Assembly (NCBI RefSeq): GCF_902686445.1
Contig: NC_062213.1
Coordinates: 6,879,241-6,943,240, forward strand
Reading direction: 5' to 3'
DNA: 64,000 nt
Source: Sciurus carolinensis
Lineage: Eukaryota > Chordata > Mammalia > Rodentia > Sciuridae
In this document: piece after piece, positions 1-11,479 of the stretch
How positions within the stretch are numbered: position 1 is the stretch's first letter
Layout: each line of letters opens with the position of its first letter
Translations under genes and position numbers: made by a program
The notes under the pieces: model-generated
What the model was told of the DNA's origin: nothing
The model's database searches: none
What the model saw: the letters and a program-made list of their open reading frames with translations, nothing else

Positions 1-145
1 TAAGAACCCCATAGATGATATTAACAGATTAACATGACTGTGGATAAACTTAATGAACCAAAATGTAGGTGAACATGTCAAAACTATGATGTAGAGAGTA
101 AAATGGCTGAAAATATAGAAGAAAATAAATCAGAAAGCACAGGAG

Positions 146-406
146 AGGTGGGCATTGTGCACAACCGTGATCTCAATGACTTGGGAGGCTGAAGCAGGAG
201 GATTGCAAGTTCAATACCAGCCTCACCAAATTAGTGAGACCCTAAGGACTTCATAAGACCCTGTTTCAATAAAAACATAAAAAGAGAGCTGGGGATGTGG
301 CTCAGTGGTTAACTGACTCTGGGTTCAACCCTGTTAGCAACTAGTAAATAAATAAAATTTTAAAAATTAAAAAAAATAAACAGAAAAGTAAAAGTTAAAA
401 GAAAAA
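146..406 (+). mobile_element. Dimeric SINE, B1-dID (MEN-type), squirrel family
   Basis: The left part (about 146-275) is B1/7SL-like, with a GGGAGGCTGAAGCAGGAGGA core and a B-box-like GCAAGTTCAATACC. The right part (about 287-335) is an ID/tRNA-Ala-like monomer with A box GTGGCTCAGTGG and B box GGTTCAACCC at 322-331, followed by an A-rich tail to 406. The element is flanked by a 14-bp direct repeat with one mismatch (132-145 AGAAAGCACAGGAG; 407-420 AGAAAACACAGGAG), as expected of L1-mediated insertion. Such B1+ID dimers are known from sciurids, so this element carries most of the taxonomic inference. It is moved by L1 proteins and has no coding capacity. Confidence 0.88.
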
Positions 407-420
407 AGAAAACACAGGAG

Positions 421-1742
421 CTTATCTGTTCTATCAAAAATGATCATTCCTTAATAAAAGGGAGAAAAAAGAAGAGATATTTGAAGATGTGTTGGAGAGC
501 TTTAAAAATCTGATGAAAGTTATCAACACACAGATACAAAATATGTTAAAACCTTTAAGTTAATTAAAAGAGAGGAAATTGTAACAAGGAATAGCACAGC
601 CAAACTACTAAGTACCAAAGGAAATGAGAATGTTTCTAAAGAAGTTCTTTGCGTTGGTTGTTTGATCTTGTTTTAAATATATACTACTTGTAAAACCATT
701 TATCTGCACATAAAACTAATCATTATCAAAATAAATTTAAAATAACTGGTGAAATCTGAGGGTTTCAATGCATTCACAAATTAAAGAGCTCAGTACACAA
801 TAGTTCACATTTTCCTAACCTGTCCTTATTTCAAGTTAATGAAGTTTCATCAATATTGTCAGCTATGAATGTGAAGGACAAAGCAAATGAACACAAATTT
901 GAAGAGCAATAAATTTGCTAGGCATATATTACCTGATGACAGCTGTAGAACTTAAGACAATTTGGCATTGGACTTATGATAGATACATAAATGAATGCCA
1001 AAAAGAAAAGAATATGGAAAAAAATATGTGGCATTTCAAGTTCACAAGGGTAAAGTGTATTCTTTCAGGTAAAGATTATTTCTCTGAAGGATGTTGTTTC
1101 AGTTGATATTTGTTATGGAAAGACTTATAATCTTGGTACCTACTTGGTAGAACAAAATTACTCCAAATGAATTTTAGATATAAAAATGAAAGAAAAATAG
1201 GGGAAAGTGAACAGAATACAATGTCTATCAATAGTAGAATGTATAAATAAGCTTTTATACAATGGATAAAAAACTATACTGCAATGTAAACAAATGAACT
1301 GTTAAATTCATTATTATTGATGAATCTAAATAAAAGTGAGTTGTTAAATTTGCAGGGTGGTTACACAGGGATATTTGCTTTGAAAAATACATGAATGTTT
1401 ATATTTATGGTTTATATATCTCATCTAGATATACATATAGATATATAGATAGATAAGTATATAGATAGCAATAGATATATTTATATACATGTGTTATATA
1501 TTAGTAGAATATTTATTTACAACATATAAACTAAAGGTAATTACGGTAAACCTATGTTCGTATTTCTTGTCTGCTCATGCATAGAGTAGCCACCTCTCTG
1601 TATTTCAAATGAGTTCATTTCCCTGGTCAGTCAGAATAAAAGGAGATCAGTTCTCTTTGAAATTATGTACTAGAAAGACTAGCATTGACTCCACTTTTAC
1701 ACAAATACAGTATTTTCTATGTGTTCTCAACTTAAAATCACT
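421..1742. other. AT-rich unassigned sequence with a short TA/GATA microsatellite
   Basis: No repeat family or exon is recognised. A GATA/TATA-type tract lies at about 1425-1500. The only open frames are short (63 aa or less) and have no recognisable motif. Confidence 0.5.
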
Positions 1743-2450
1743 CCAAGTTTTCTGAAGAATCTCCATACTGCTTTCCAGAGTGGCTGCAACAATTTGCAAC
1801 TCCACCAGCAATGTATGAGTGTGCCTTTTACCTCACATCCACCCAACACTTATTATTGCTTGCATTCTTGATAATAGCCATTCTAATTGGAGTTAGATGA
1901 AATCTTAGGATGGTTTTAATTTGCATTTCTCTAATTGCTAGGGATTATGAGCACTTTTTCATATATTTGTTGATCACCTGTGATGAATGGATGAAGAAAC
2001 TGTGGTATATATACACTGGAAGATTATTCAACCCTAAAGAAGAATAAAATTATGGTATTTTCTGGTAAATGGATGAAGTTGGAAAATATTATACTAAGTG
2101 AAATAGGCCAAGCCCAAAAAAACAACGGCTGAACATTTTCTCTGAGAAGTGGATGACAATATATGATGGGGGTCGCGGTCACAGGGACTGTGACGGAGGA
2201 TGGGGGGGGAGAGAAGAATGAAGGAACATTGGGTGGTATAGAGGAAAATGGGGTGGAAAGGGGTGTGGGATGGAAAGATAGTAGAATGAAACAGACAGTA
2301 TTTCCCTGTGTATATATGTATGATTACATAAATGGTGTGAATCTATACTGTGTACAACCATAGATTTGAAAAGTTGTACCCTATTTGTGTAAAATGAATT
2401 CAAAATGCAGTCCATAAAAATAAAAAAGACTTTAATAAAAAAAAAAAAGG
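1743..2450 (+). mobile_element. 5'-inverted, 5'-truncated LINE-1
   Basis: 1743 to about 1978 is antisense to the C-terminal part of L1 ORF2 (complement encodes WKAVW-like and QLLQPLW-like residues). From about 1981 the strand switches: the plus strand encodes the extreme C-terminus (DEWMKKLWYIYT, then a lysine-rich stretch), followed by the G-rich L1 3'UTR (about 2166-2275) and an A-rich tail near 2434-2450. Compared with the full-length copy at 49007-54621, about 145 bp of ORF2 is missing at the inversion point. An inverted 5' piece joined to a sense 3' piece with a small junction deletion is the signature of twin priming. I could not identify a clean target-site duplication, so the copy is probably not young. 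Confidence 0.8.
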
Positions 2451-3735
2451 AAAGAAACTAACATAGTTGCCCCCAGGAAGTATGATGCATTACACATTGT
2501 GACAGTGATGGCTAAATGCTAGTCAGATATCCATTCTATCCTTCTTCCTTAGTAACAGAACCCTGTAAAAAATTAATTAATTAAATTAAATAAATAAAAT
2601 TCAAAAAATTTAAAAAACAAATCACTGGAATACACTCCCCTTACTGTGAGCTTGCTAATGGAGAATCTAACTTATTCTGTTTTCAGCACTTAGATCATCA
2701 TTTGTCTAAAAGGGTTCACTAAATACAACCATGATTTATTTAAATTAAGACCAAGATTAACTATTAGAAATTATAATATTTTCAGTTTTGAATATATGAA
2801 ATACATCAAGAATAAAATAATTTATTGTCTCAGAGACCTATGAGAGCCAAGAGTTCTTAAAACAACATCCAGGAATCCTTTTTCTCTCTAGGTCTCTGGA
2901 CTCTGTTTAGCTCAAATTGGTTTTGCTTTGGTGCAAATTATCTCTATATGGCAGAGAAAATATTGTCTTCTGGTAATCTTTGTCCATACATAGTCTCCTC
3001 CCTAGGAAAGGTTGTGATTTGACCAACAGTCTGTTTTGGAGCCAACCCTGTTGGATGACAATTTGGACTCTGAGCTGGCCTGGGTACAGTTCTGCAGCTG
3101 GGGACATGGCAGGCATCATAATATTCTCCTTTGGAACCACAAAAGAAGAGGTTGCAAGCATGCTTTTAACTGAACATGAAAAACCATTTTCTGTCTTCAT
3201 CAACACAGAACAGAACCTGAGAAAATTACATCAAGAAAAAATATTTAATTATTGAAGAGATGAGGGAGACTGTGGGAGGGAAAAGGAACATTACATCAGA
3301 GAATTAAAATAGTACTTTGTGTACTCCTGCAAGTTTTGCCACTGATCATCTCAAACTACTTACTAACTGGTAGATCTATAAACTGGTGAAGAATTCCCAG
3401 TCAGGGACCTCACAACTGGTGAAGGAGTCCCTTCCCCTTTAACACTCACGACAAGTCATGGACCTAAAATTCTTGGAAATATAATATTAAATGATACACA
3501 TGTCATCATATTCTTTAAAAATAATACCACTTGTGTTTACTTGAGTGTTTTAAATTCTATTTCAAAAATTGATCATACAATGTGAAAGGTCTTCTCATGC
3601 TGTGAAGGTGGAAGGCACACCATATTCTATACTCCTTATGTTAGCACAATGGGAGCCTTCGAATACTAAACATAAGGCAAATAACAAAACTCTGAAACTT
3701 GGAGACACAGGAGTGGCCATTAGGGAATTGGAAGA
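2451..3735. other. Unassigned sequence
   Basis: No repeat family, RNA gene or exon is recognised. An A/T-rich run of AATTAAATAAATAAA type lies near 2575-2600. Overlapping open frames of 91-99 aa on both strands at 2907-3255 have no recognised motif. Confidence 0.4.
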
Positions 3736-3739
3736 CTGT

Positions 3740-4934
3740 GGGGTGATGTAGTGGAGAACTCTCTGCAATGACTTTTTACTTCAAATACTCCAGACTTGAA
3801 GTGGAGGAAGTAGAGGAAGTAGCAACCCAGAAGTGACAAAGACTTAGATGAGAAAGACAGAAGAAAAACTTCCTGTCCCCTGCTAAATGGCCAGGGAAAG
3901 ACACCCGCTCCCCTCTCATACCCACCAGGCCAGAATGAATATCTTGGACTTCCACAGTCCAAGCAAAAAGGAACAAAGCCTAAATCTTTAAACCTATACA
4001 GCAAGCAACAAAAAAGATTTTTGGAGGTAAACTCAAAATATAATTCTCATAAGAAGTGAAATCAGAGAGGAAATACAAGAAGTGAAAGATCACTTCAATA
4101 AAGAGATGGAGAGTCTAAAGAAATGAAAAATCATCAAAACAAAGGAATCAATAAACCAAATTAAAAATTCAGTGAAAAGTATCACCAACAGATTACACAA
4201 CTTGGGACAGAGTTTCAGGTCTCACATACGAAGTATATAATCTTGAAAATAAAGTTGACTATAGAGAAAAAAAATGTTGAGAGACCATAAACAGAATTTT
4301 CAAAAAATACAGTATAACATGAAAGGGCTAAATTTAAGACTCATGGGGATAGAAGAAGACTCTGAAATACAAACTAAATAAATGCATAATTTTTTCAATG
4401 AAATAATATCAGAAAATTTTCCAAAACTGAATAATGAAATGGTAAACCAAATATAGAAAGCATATAGGACTCTGAGTTTATAAAATTACAACAGACCTAC
4501 TGCATGACATATTATCATGAAAATGCCTATCATATAGAATATGTATAGAATGTTAAAAGTGACTATAGAAAAATGACTGGTCACATTTAGTGGTAAACCA
4601 ATCCAGAACCCAGCCAATTTTTCAACCCAGACCCTAAAAGCTAGCAGGTCTTTCAATAATATATACCAAGCTCTCAAAGAAAATGAATGTCAATCAAGAA
4701 TTCTATACCCAGAAAAATTAGGCTTCAAGTTTGAAAATGAAATAAAAACCTTCCATGACAAACAAAAGATAAAAGAAATCACAACTAGAAAGCTGGCTCT
4801 ATAAAATATACTCCCTAAAATATTTCATGAAGAAGAAATGGAGAATAAAATCCAAAACCAGCAGGAGAAACTACATTAGAAGAATACTTGGTTAAAGAAA
4901 AATCTTATTTCAATTAAAAATTAGAAATAAATAA
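3740..4934 (+). mobile_element. Degenerate LINE-1, 5' part (5'UTR-like and ORF1)
   Basis: From about 4010 the plus strand matches L1 ORF1: a coiled-coil-like stretch (EVKDHFNKEMESLKK around 4080-4125), then the central region (LRLMGIEEDSEI at about 4331-4365, NNFFNEIISENFPK-like to about 4430), then the C-terminal region near 4690-4830 (reads like CQSRILYPEKLGFKFENEIKTFHDKQK with stops around it). Many stops and indels make it a relic. The 3740-4010 stretch may be its 5'UTR but shares no clear similarity with the 5'UTR of the copy at 54091-54621. The element resumes in the same strand and order at about 7093, so the intervening sequence is an insertion. Confidence 0.72.
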
Positions 4935-7092
4935 TAGAATGAGTTTGGGAGGATTCCTCCTCTTCTATTTCATGGGATACTTTGAGGAGTATTGGAATGA
5001 GCTCTTGTTTAAAGGTTTTGTAGAACTTGGCTGAGAATCCATCTGGTCCCAGATTTTACTTTGTTGGTAGGCTTTCGATGACTTCTTCTATTTCATTACT
5101 TGAAATTGATTTATTTAAGTTGTGTATGTCCTCCTGGTTCAGTTTAGGTAATTCATATGTCTCTAGAAACCTGTTGATGTCTTGGAGACTTTCTATTTTA
5201 TTGGAGTAGAGATTTTCAAAATAGATTCTAATTATATTTTGTATTTCACTCGTGTCTGTAGTGATATTTCCTTGTTCATTCTGAATTTTAGTAATTTGAG
5301 TTTTCTCTCTCCTTCTCTTTGTTAGTGTGACTAAGGGTTTATCAATTTTGTTTGTTTGTTCAAAGAACCAACTATTTATTTTGTTAATTTTTTCTATTTT
5401 TTTTTTGTTTCAATTTCATTGATTTCAGCTCTGATTTTAACTATTTCCTGTCTTCTACTACTTTTGGTGTTGATCTGTTATTCATTTTCTAGAGCTTTAA
5501 GCTGTAGTGTTAAGTTATTTATTTGTTGATTTTTTCTTCTTTTATTGAATATGCTGCATGAAATAAATCTTCCTCTAAGTACTGCTTTCATAGTGTCCCA
5601 GAGCTTTTGATATGATGTGTCTTTGTTCTCATTTACTTCTAAGAATTTTTTTTATTTCTCTCCTGATGTGTTCTGTTATCTGTTCATCATAAAATAGCAT
5701 ATTATTTAATCTCCAGGTGTTGGAGTAGTTTCTGATTTTTCTTCTGTCATTTATTTTTAATTTCAATCCATTATGATCTGATAGAATACAAGGTAATATC
5801 TCTCTCTTCTTGTATTTGCTAACAGTAGCTTTATGGCATAAAATATGGTCTATTTTAGAGAAGGATCCATGTGCTGCTGAGAAGAAGGTATATTCGCTCT
5901 TTGTTGGGTGGTATATTCTATGTATGTCCATTAAGTCTAAATTATTGGTAGTGTTATTGAGATCTATGGTTTCTTTATTCAATTTTTGTTTGGAATATCT
6001 GTCCAGTGGTGAGAGAGGTGTGTTAAAATTACCTAGTATTATTGTATTGTGGTCTATTTGATTTCTGGAATTGAGAAGGATTTGTTTGACGTACATGGAT
6101 GAGCCACTGTTTGGGGCATAGATATTTATGATTGTTATGTTTTGCTGATTTATGCTTCCCTTAAGCAGTATGAAATGTCCTTCTTTATCCCTTCTGACTA
6201 ACTTTGGTTTGAAGTCCACTTTATCTGAAATGAGAATGGATACTCCAGCTTTTTTGCTATGTCCATGTTCGTGGTATGTTTTTTCCCATCCTTTCACCTT
6301 CAGTCTGTAGGTATATCTTTCTAGGAAATGAGTCTCTTGCAGGCAGCATATTGTTGGATTTTTCTTTTTAATCCAATCTGCCAGTCTATGTCTTTTGATT
6401 GACGAGTTCAGGCCATTAACATTCAGGGTTATTATTGAGATATGATTTATATTCCCAGTCATTTGGCTCATTTTTGAATTTTAAAACGACTTGGTTTCTC
6501 CTTTACTAGGCTATTCCTTTAGGCTATTTCCTCCCATTGCTGATTTGCATCGCTGTTTTTCATCTCTTCCTCATGGAATATTTTGCTGAGAATGTTCTGT
6601 AGTGTTGGCTTTCTATTTGTAAATTCTTTAAGCTTTTGTTTGTCATGGAAGAATTTTATTTCATTGTCAAATCTGAAGGTAAGTTTTGCTGGGTATAAGT
6701 TTCTTGGTTGGCATTAATTTATTTCAGAACTTGAATTATGTTGTTCCAGTCCCTTCTAGCCTTTAGGGCCTAGATTGAGAAATCTGCTGATATCCGTATT
6801 GGTTTCCCCCTGAATGTAATCTGATTTTTTCTCTCACAGTCTTTAAATTCAATCTTTATTTTGTGTGTGGGATATTTTCATTATAATGTGACTTGGTGTG
6901 AGTCTGTTGTAATTTTATGTGTTTGGAGTTCTATATGCCTCTTGTAGTTGATTTTCCATTTCATTCTTCAGATTTGGGAAATTTTCTGATATTATTTCAT
7001 TGAATAGATTGTTCATTCCTTTGGTTTGTTTCTCTGTACCTTCCTCAATCCCAATAATTCTTAAATTTGGCCATTTCATGATATCCCATTAA
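4935..7092 (-). mobile_element. LINE-1 fragment (ORF1 3' part to ORF2 RT region) nested in an older L1
   Basis: Read on the minus strand, this runs from the C-terminal half of ORF1 (7080 to about 6500), through the ORF2 start at 6471 and the endonuclease domain, into the start of the reverse transcriptase region ending at 4935. It is much better preserved than the plus-strand L1 on both sides and closely parallels 51520-53700 of the full-length copy. Its left edge (the 3' side) has no 3'UTR or poly(A), so it is truncated at both ends. The right edge abuts an (AAAG)n stretch at about 7094-7112. It is either an unusual insertion or one remodelled by later deletion. Confidence 0.82.
5629..6471 (-). 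pseudogene. LINE-1 ORF2 N-terminal endonuclease domain, catalytic Asp replaced
   Basis: An open frame of 280 codons starts with MSQMTGN and covers the whole AP-like endonuclease domain of L1 ORF2p, the enzyme that nicks target DNA for target-primed reverse transcription. Residues corresponding to known catalytic positions of human L1 EN are visible with a +3 offset: N17, E46 in CLQETHF, Y118 in YAPNSG, N150, D208 in KIDHI, and S231-D232-H233. The conserved GDFN motif reads GNFN here: codon 148 (6028-6030) encodes Asn instead of the catalytic Asp. The frame stops at 5629, before the reverse transcriptase domain. A protein made from it would be predicted inactive as a nuclease. There is no sign that it is an expressed host gene. 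Confidence 0.85.
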
Positions 7093-8451
7093 AAAAGAAA
7101 GAAAGAAAGAAATCAAAATGACATGAAATTAAAAGCATCTTTCAAAATAGCAGACTGTAAATTTTCTAAACTCATCAATCAAAGGACATATGCTTGCAGA
7201 TTAGATTAAAAAACAGGACCCAAAAATATTCTGTCTCCAAGAGACTCACCTCATAGACAGACAATCACACATTAAAGGTGAAAGGATGAGAAAAATATAT
7301 CATTCACATGAACCTCATATATAAGAAGGGTTTCTATTCTTGTATCAGAAGAAGTGGACTTTAAACCAAAGTTAATCAAAAGAGATAAAAATGCCATTTC
7401 ATATTGCTTAAAGGAACATAAAACAACAAGAAATAAAAGTCATAAATATTTATGCAGCAAATAATGGAGCAACTACCTACATCAAACAAACCCTTCTTAA
7501 TATCAAAAATCAAATGGACCACAATGCAATAATACTGTTTGACTTTACCACAGCTCTCTCAACACTAGGTAGATTCTGCAAACATAACATTTTATCTCAA
7601 TACCCAAGAAAGAGAAGAACAAATCAACAGCAATATAAGACAGGAAATAATCAAAATCAGAGCACACAATTAAATTGAGATTAAATAAAATAATTAAAAG
7701 ATCAATAAAACAAAACATTTCTTTGAAAGAATAAACAAAATCAATAAACCCTTAGCCAGGGTAAAAAAACTCAGTAGTATGTGGTTCAAAGAACTAAGAT
7801 AGACCAGAAACCCTGCACATACTAGAACAAAATGTAGGCCCAATGCTTCAACATATTGTCCTTGGAACTGACTTCCTTAAGAAAATTCCTATAGCACAAA
7901 AAATAAAATTAAAAAAAATCAATAAATGAAATGGCATCCAACTAAAAACTTCTTCACAGTAAAGGAGACAATCAAGAGTGTGAAGAGAAAGCCTACGGAA
8001 GGGGAGCAAATCTTTGCCATCTACATGTCAGATTTGGTGTTAATTTCCAGGATATACAAATAACTCAAAAATCTTAACACCAATAAAATAAATAACCCAA
8101 TCAATCAATGGTCAAAGAAACTGAATAGACCCTTCTCAAAAGAAGAAATATATGAATAAATGCTCAATATTTCTAGCAATTAAAGAAATACAAATTAAGT
8201 CTACACTGAGATTCCATCTCACTCCAGTCAGAATGGCAATTATCAAGAACACAAGTAACGATAAAAGTTGGTGAGAATGTGGGGAAAAGGAAACGCTCAT
8301 CCATTGGTAGTGGAACTGCAAATTGGGGCAACCTCTCTGGAAAGCAGTATGACAATTCCTCGAAATGCTATGAATGAAACCACCATTTGAGTCAGTTATC
8401 CCACTCTGTGGCATATATCCAAAAGATTTATAATCACTGAATTCAAGTGAT
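7093..8451 (+). mobile_element. Degenerate LINE-1, ORF2 part with RT region deleted
   Basis: This continues the plus-strand L1 that was interrupted at 4934. The endonuclease region is recognisable at about 7150-7620 (SINQQ/NIYAANNGATTYIKQTLL-like residues). It then jumps at about 7775 from the end of the EN/linker region directly to a region about two thirds through ORF2, so roughly 2 kb including the FADD-bearing reverse transcriptase core is missing. The C-terminal region is seen at 8200-8390 (VRMWGKGNAHPLVVELQIGA-like with stops). The element is split again at 8452 by a solo LTR. Confidence 0.75.
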
Positions 8452-9010
8452 TGTTATGGGGCGCAACTTAAGAACAGACAGATCACCACTGAGAAGTCCA
8501 AATTTGAGAGTCTTTAATAAGCCGGTGGCTGTCTCACACAATGCCCCCAAAAATGGCTATTGGGAGATCAGCCCCAACCATAGAGTTGTAGGGGTTCTTA
8601 TACCAAAAATCACATCAATCATGAGTGTCTGTTGTTATGATTCAAAATTACAAACTAACATCATGAGATCATCCACAGAGGGGGAAGTGGGTCAAAATGA
8701 CCCTTACCTAGATACAAACTAAAGAATGGTTACTAACATTCACACAATTACCTTTTATATAGTACATTGGTTAAGAGCAATGGAGATCAAAAGAGAGCAA
8801 TTTTTCATTACATAAGAATTGTCATTTTTTTATTGCTAAACATGTCACGCTAAGTAACTGATGATGGGTACAGAGGCGGGGTGTTCCCATGGGAGAAGCT
8901 TACTTTCTGCATAACATGGAGTCTCAGAGCAACATGGAGTCTGTTCGGTCATTTCCCTTAGAGTTTGGCCTATAGCATTCTTATGGAGCCAGATCTGTCA
9001 GTCCATCACA
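8452..9010 (-). mobile_element. Solo LTR of an endogenous retrovirus, with 5-bp target duplication
   Basis: The 559-bp segment begins TGTTATGG and ends CATCACA (TG...CA) and is flanked by the exact 5-bp repeat GTGAT (8447-8451 and 9011-9015). The flanks are contiguous L1 ORF2 sequence when the segment is removed. On the minus strand it shows an ATATAAAAGG TATA-like box (8751-8760) and an ATTAAA poly(A) signal (8513-8518) about 61 bp before the LTR end, which gives the orientation. There is no internal retroviral sequence on either side, so this is a solo LTR left by LTR-LTR recombination. The family is not identified; 5 bp fits several ERV classes. Confidence 0.82.
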
Positions 9011-9015
9011 GTGAT

Positions 9016-9350
9016 GCAGCCCTGTCAATGTTTCTAGCAGCACAATCAGTATAGTTAAGCCACGTAACCAGCCTCTGTGTCCTTCAACAGGTAAATGAAT
9101 AAAGAAATTGTATATACAGAAAGAGAAGTTCAGTAGATTAGACAAAGAGGAACAAAGTGAGGTTGGGGGGATAGAAAGAGGAAAGACAATAGAACAAATA
9201 ATTTTTCTATATACACATGAAAATGCCTAAGTAAATCCCATCATGAGGTTCACCCCAAGAATGGGGTCCTAATTAGAATAAGATATATTTCACGCTTGTA
9301 TGATTCCATCAGAATGTATTCTACTGTTACAACTAAGAAGAACCAGCACA
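9016..9350 (+). mobile_element. Degenerate LINE-1, 3' end (ORF2 C-terminus and 3'UTR)
   Basis: This is the third piece of the plus-strand L1, resuming after the solo LTR with the terminal ORF2 segment (CLQQHNQ-like, then an NR-MNKEIVYT-like match to the DEWIKKLWYIYT region near 9090-9120). A G-rich stretch near 9160 and an AT-rich 3'UTR follow, to about 9350. The tail has no clean poly(A), consistent with age. Confidence 0.62.
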
Positions 9351-9589
9351 AAACTCTTTTTAGAAAAACATGTAGTGAAATATTTTAAAGATATAAACTT
9401 AGACAAATCTTTGGGTACCACAACTTTATCCATTAAAAATATGAACGTTTGCTTGTGAAAGCATTGTGTGAAAGATGAAAAGACAAGCTTCAGACTGGGG
9501 GGAAATATTAACAGACTGCAAACTTGTAGTATCTCCTCCAGAAAATAACTCTCAAAACTCAGCAGAGAACACATAACCAAATCAACAAT

Positions 9590-10508
9590 CCTGTTAAAAC
9601 ATGGGCAATCAACATGAGCAATCAGTTCCCTGAAGAAGATAGAGAAACATTAAATAAGTGCATAAACCTTTAGTCACTGAGCAAATGCAAATTAAAATCC
9701 ACATTATTTATGACTACATTCTATTAAAATATAAAATAAATAATCGAACATTAGACACCAGTGAAGATGTGGAGAATCTGTGTCATTCATACATACTGGT
9801 GGGAATGTGCAGTGGTACAGTCACTCTGGAAAACATTCAGAGAGTTTCTTTAAAAACTTATCATGCAACTGCCATACCCTCAGGGAACCACATTTGGGGG
9901 CATGTGTCCCAGATAAAAGAGAACTATGTTCTGAACATCTGAAGACAAATGTTCACAGTAACTTCATCAATAATGTCCCCAAACAAAAAATAACCCAGAT
10001 GTCCTTCAACAAGAGAATGATTAAAAAAAAAGAAACTTGCAACTTCAATATCACAGGATATTACTCAGTAATGTAAAGGACCAGAGTATTGATATACACA
10101 ACACCTAGGTAAATCTCCAGGAAATTATACTGAATAATAATTTAAAAGCATAAAGAAGAAAAAGTAAAAAACAATTACCAAATTTACACATTGTGTAGTT
10201 CTATTGATAAAAAAAAATACTTAAAATGAATAAATTGCAGAAACCGAGAACATGTTAGTACTGTCCAGAGGCCAAGGAGATGGGAAATAGGCTGTGACTG
10301 TGGAAAAGAAATAAACTTTGGGCTCAAAGAAATGTATCTGAACTGTAGCAATAACAACACCTTGGTTGTAACATGGTACAATAGTTTGCAAGATAATAGC
10401 ACTGGGGAAAATTGGATAAAAAGTTACAGGTTCTTGCTATATTATTTCTTACAATTCCATGTGAATATACAATAATCTCAACACACAATGCTTAATTTAA
10501 AAAATTAT
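9590..10508 (+). mobile_element. Old LINE-1 (L1M-type) 3' end
   Basis: The plus strand carries a degenerate ORF2 C-terminus (for example the stretch near 9780-9960 that reads like the L1 'trial and error' C-terminal region), then an L1M-type 3'UTR. That 3'UTR includes a recognisable run at about 10370-10480: GTACAATAGTTTGCAAGATA, then ACTGGGGAAAATTGGATAAA, then the TATTATTTCTTACAATTCCATGTGAAT-like end. The two open frames inside it are remnants or chance. It is highly diverged and clearly older than the L1 copies at 49 kb or 20 kb. Confidence 0.72.
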
Positions 10509-11479
10509 ACAGATAAATTATTAACCCTTATCTCCCCATGAAAATATGAGCTTCTCTAAGTGGAAGGAAAGAGCTGGCTTCCACTTGGGTTTTACATAGT
10601 GTTACTGTGATACATGGTGGCTGTGTTTATTATATTAGAGAAATGAACTTGACCCAGGAGGTTGTATTGAAATAAAAGTCAAAGAAGTGTGTTTATGACA
10701 TGTCATTACTTTTAGTTTAAAAACTATTCTGAATTCTGAATCTCAATAAAATAATGCTTTCTCATGAAGCATAATTAGATATGCTATTGAAAATGTGAAT
10801 TGTTTCAACTAATATGGAAGACACTGAATTATTAAGAGATGAAAAGTTCTCAATATTTAATTAATAACTTTATTAGTCACATATTAATTTTCTTTTTGTT
10901 TAATTTTTCTTCCAACAAAGTGGATTTTTTGTTTGGTATTCAGCAAATCAGAGAATGGAAGGTTGCTTACAACATGAAAAATCAATTAAGTATAGGTTGA
11001 CATAATGAGGTTGATTTTAATCTTTTTTTAATATTCACATCACAAGGGCATATCTTTATTTAGTTAATTTTGTATAAGCAATACACCTCTGTGGTCCAAA
11101 TTCAAAATGAAGAGGAATGTACGGAGCTGTGGTTCCCTCCTTTGGTGCCTCCACACTTTTAAGAGAAGCTCATGAGTCATAGATTTGCTGTTCACCCTTT
11201 AAAACTGTATTTTCTCTTATCCCTGGAGCCCCAGGTGGCGATTGTAAAGCATCTGTGTTTATGAAATAGTTCTATATCTCCCTGATTTCTTTCACCTGGA
11301 GCGTTTTGATGATCTTTTTATTTTTAAATTTCCTGCTAACGCTCTCCTCTCTGCAATATCCTTAACGTATCAAGTGGGATGATCATTAATGACCAACCAA
11401 ATCGTGTCTCTCACATTCTGTTTGAAACACTAACCAGTGATTTTGTTCTACAAGGAATTGCAACCTTAATCCTAAGAAT
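10509..11479. other. Unassigned AT-rich sequence
   Basis: No repeat family or exon is recognised. A G/C-richer patch near 11150-11300 shows no start, splice or RNA signature that I would defend. Confidence 0.4.

Noticed and set aside
1425..1500. TATA/GATA tract considered as an array or origin-like element
   Set aside because: No regular repeat-spacer structure; an ordinary AT-rich microsatellite.
3740..9350. Considered the 4935-7092 and 7093-9350 blocks as one twin-primed L1
   Set aside because: The inverted and sense blocks overlap in the L1 region they cover and differ clearly in preservation, so they are separate events.
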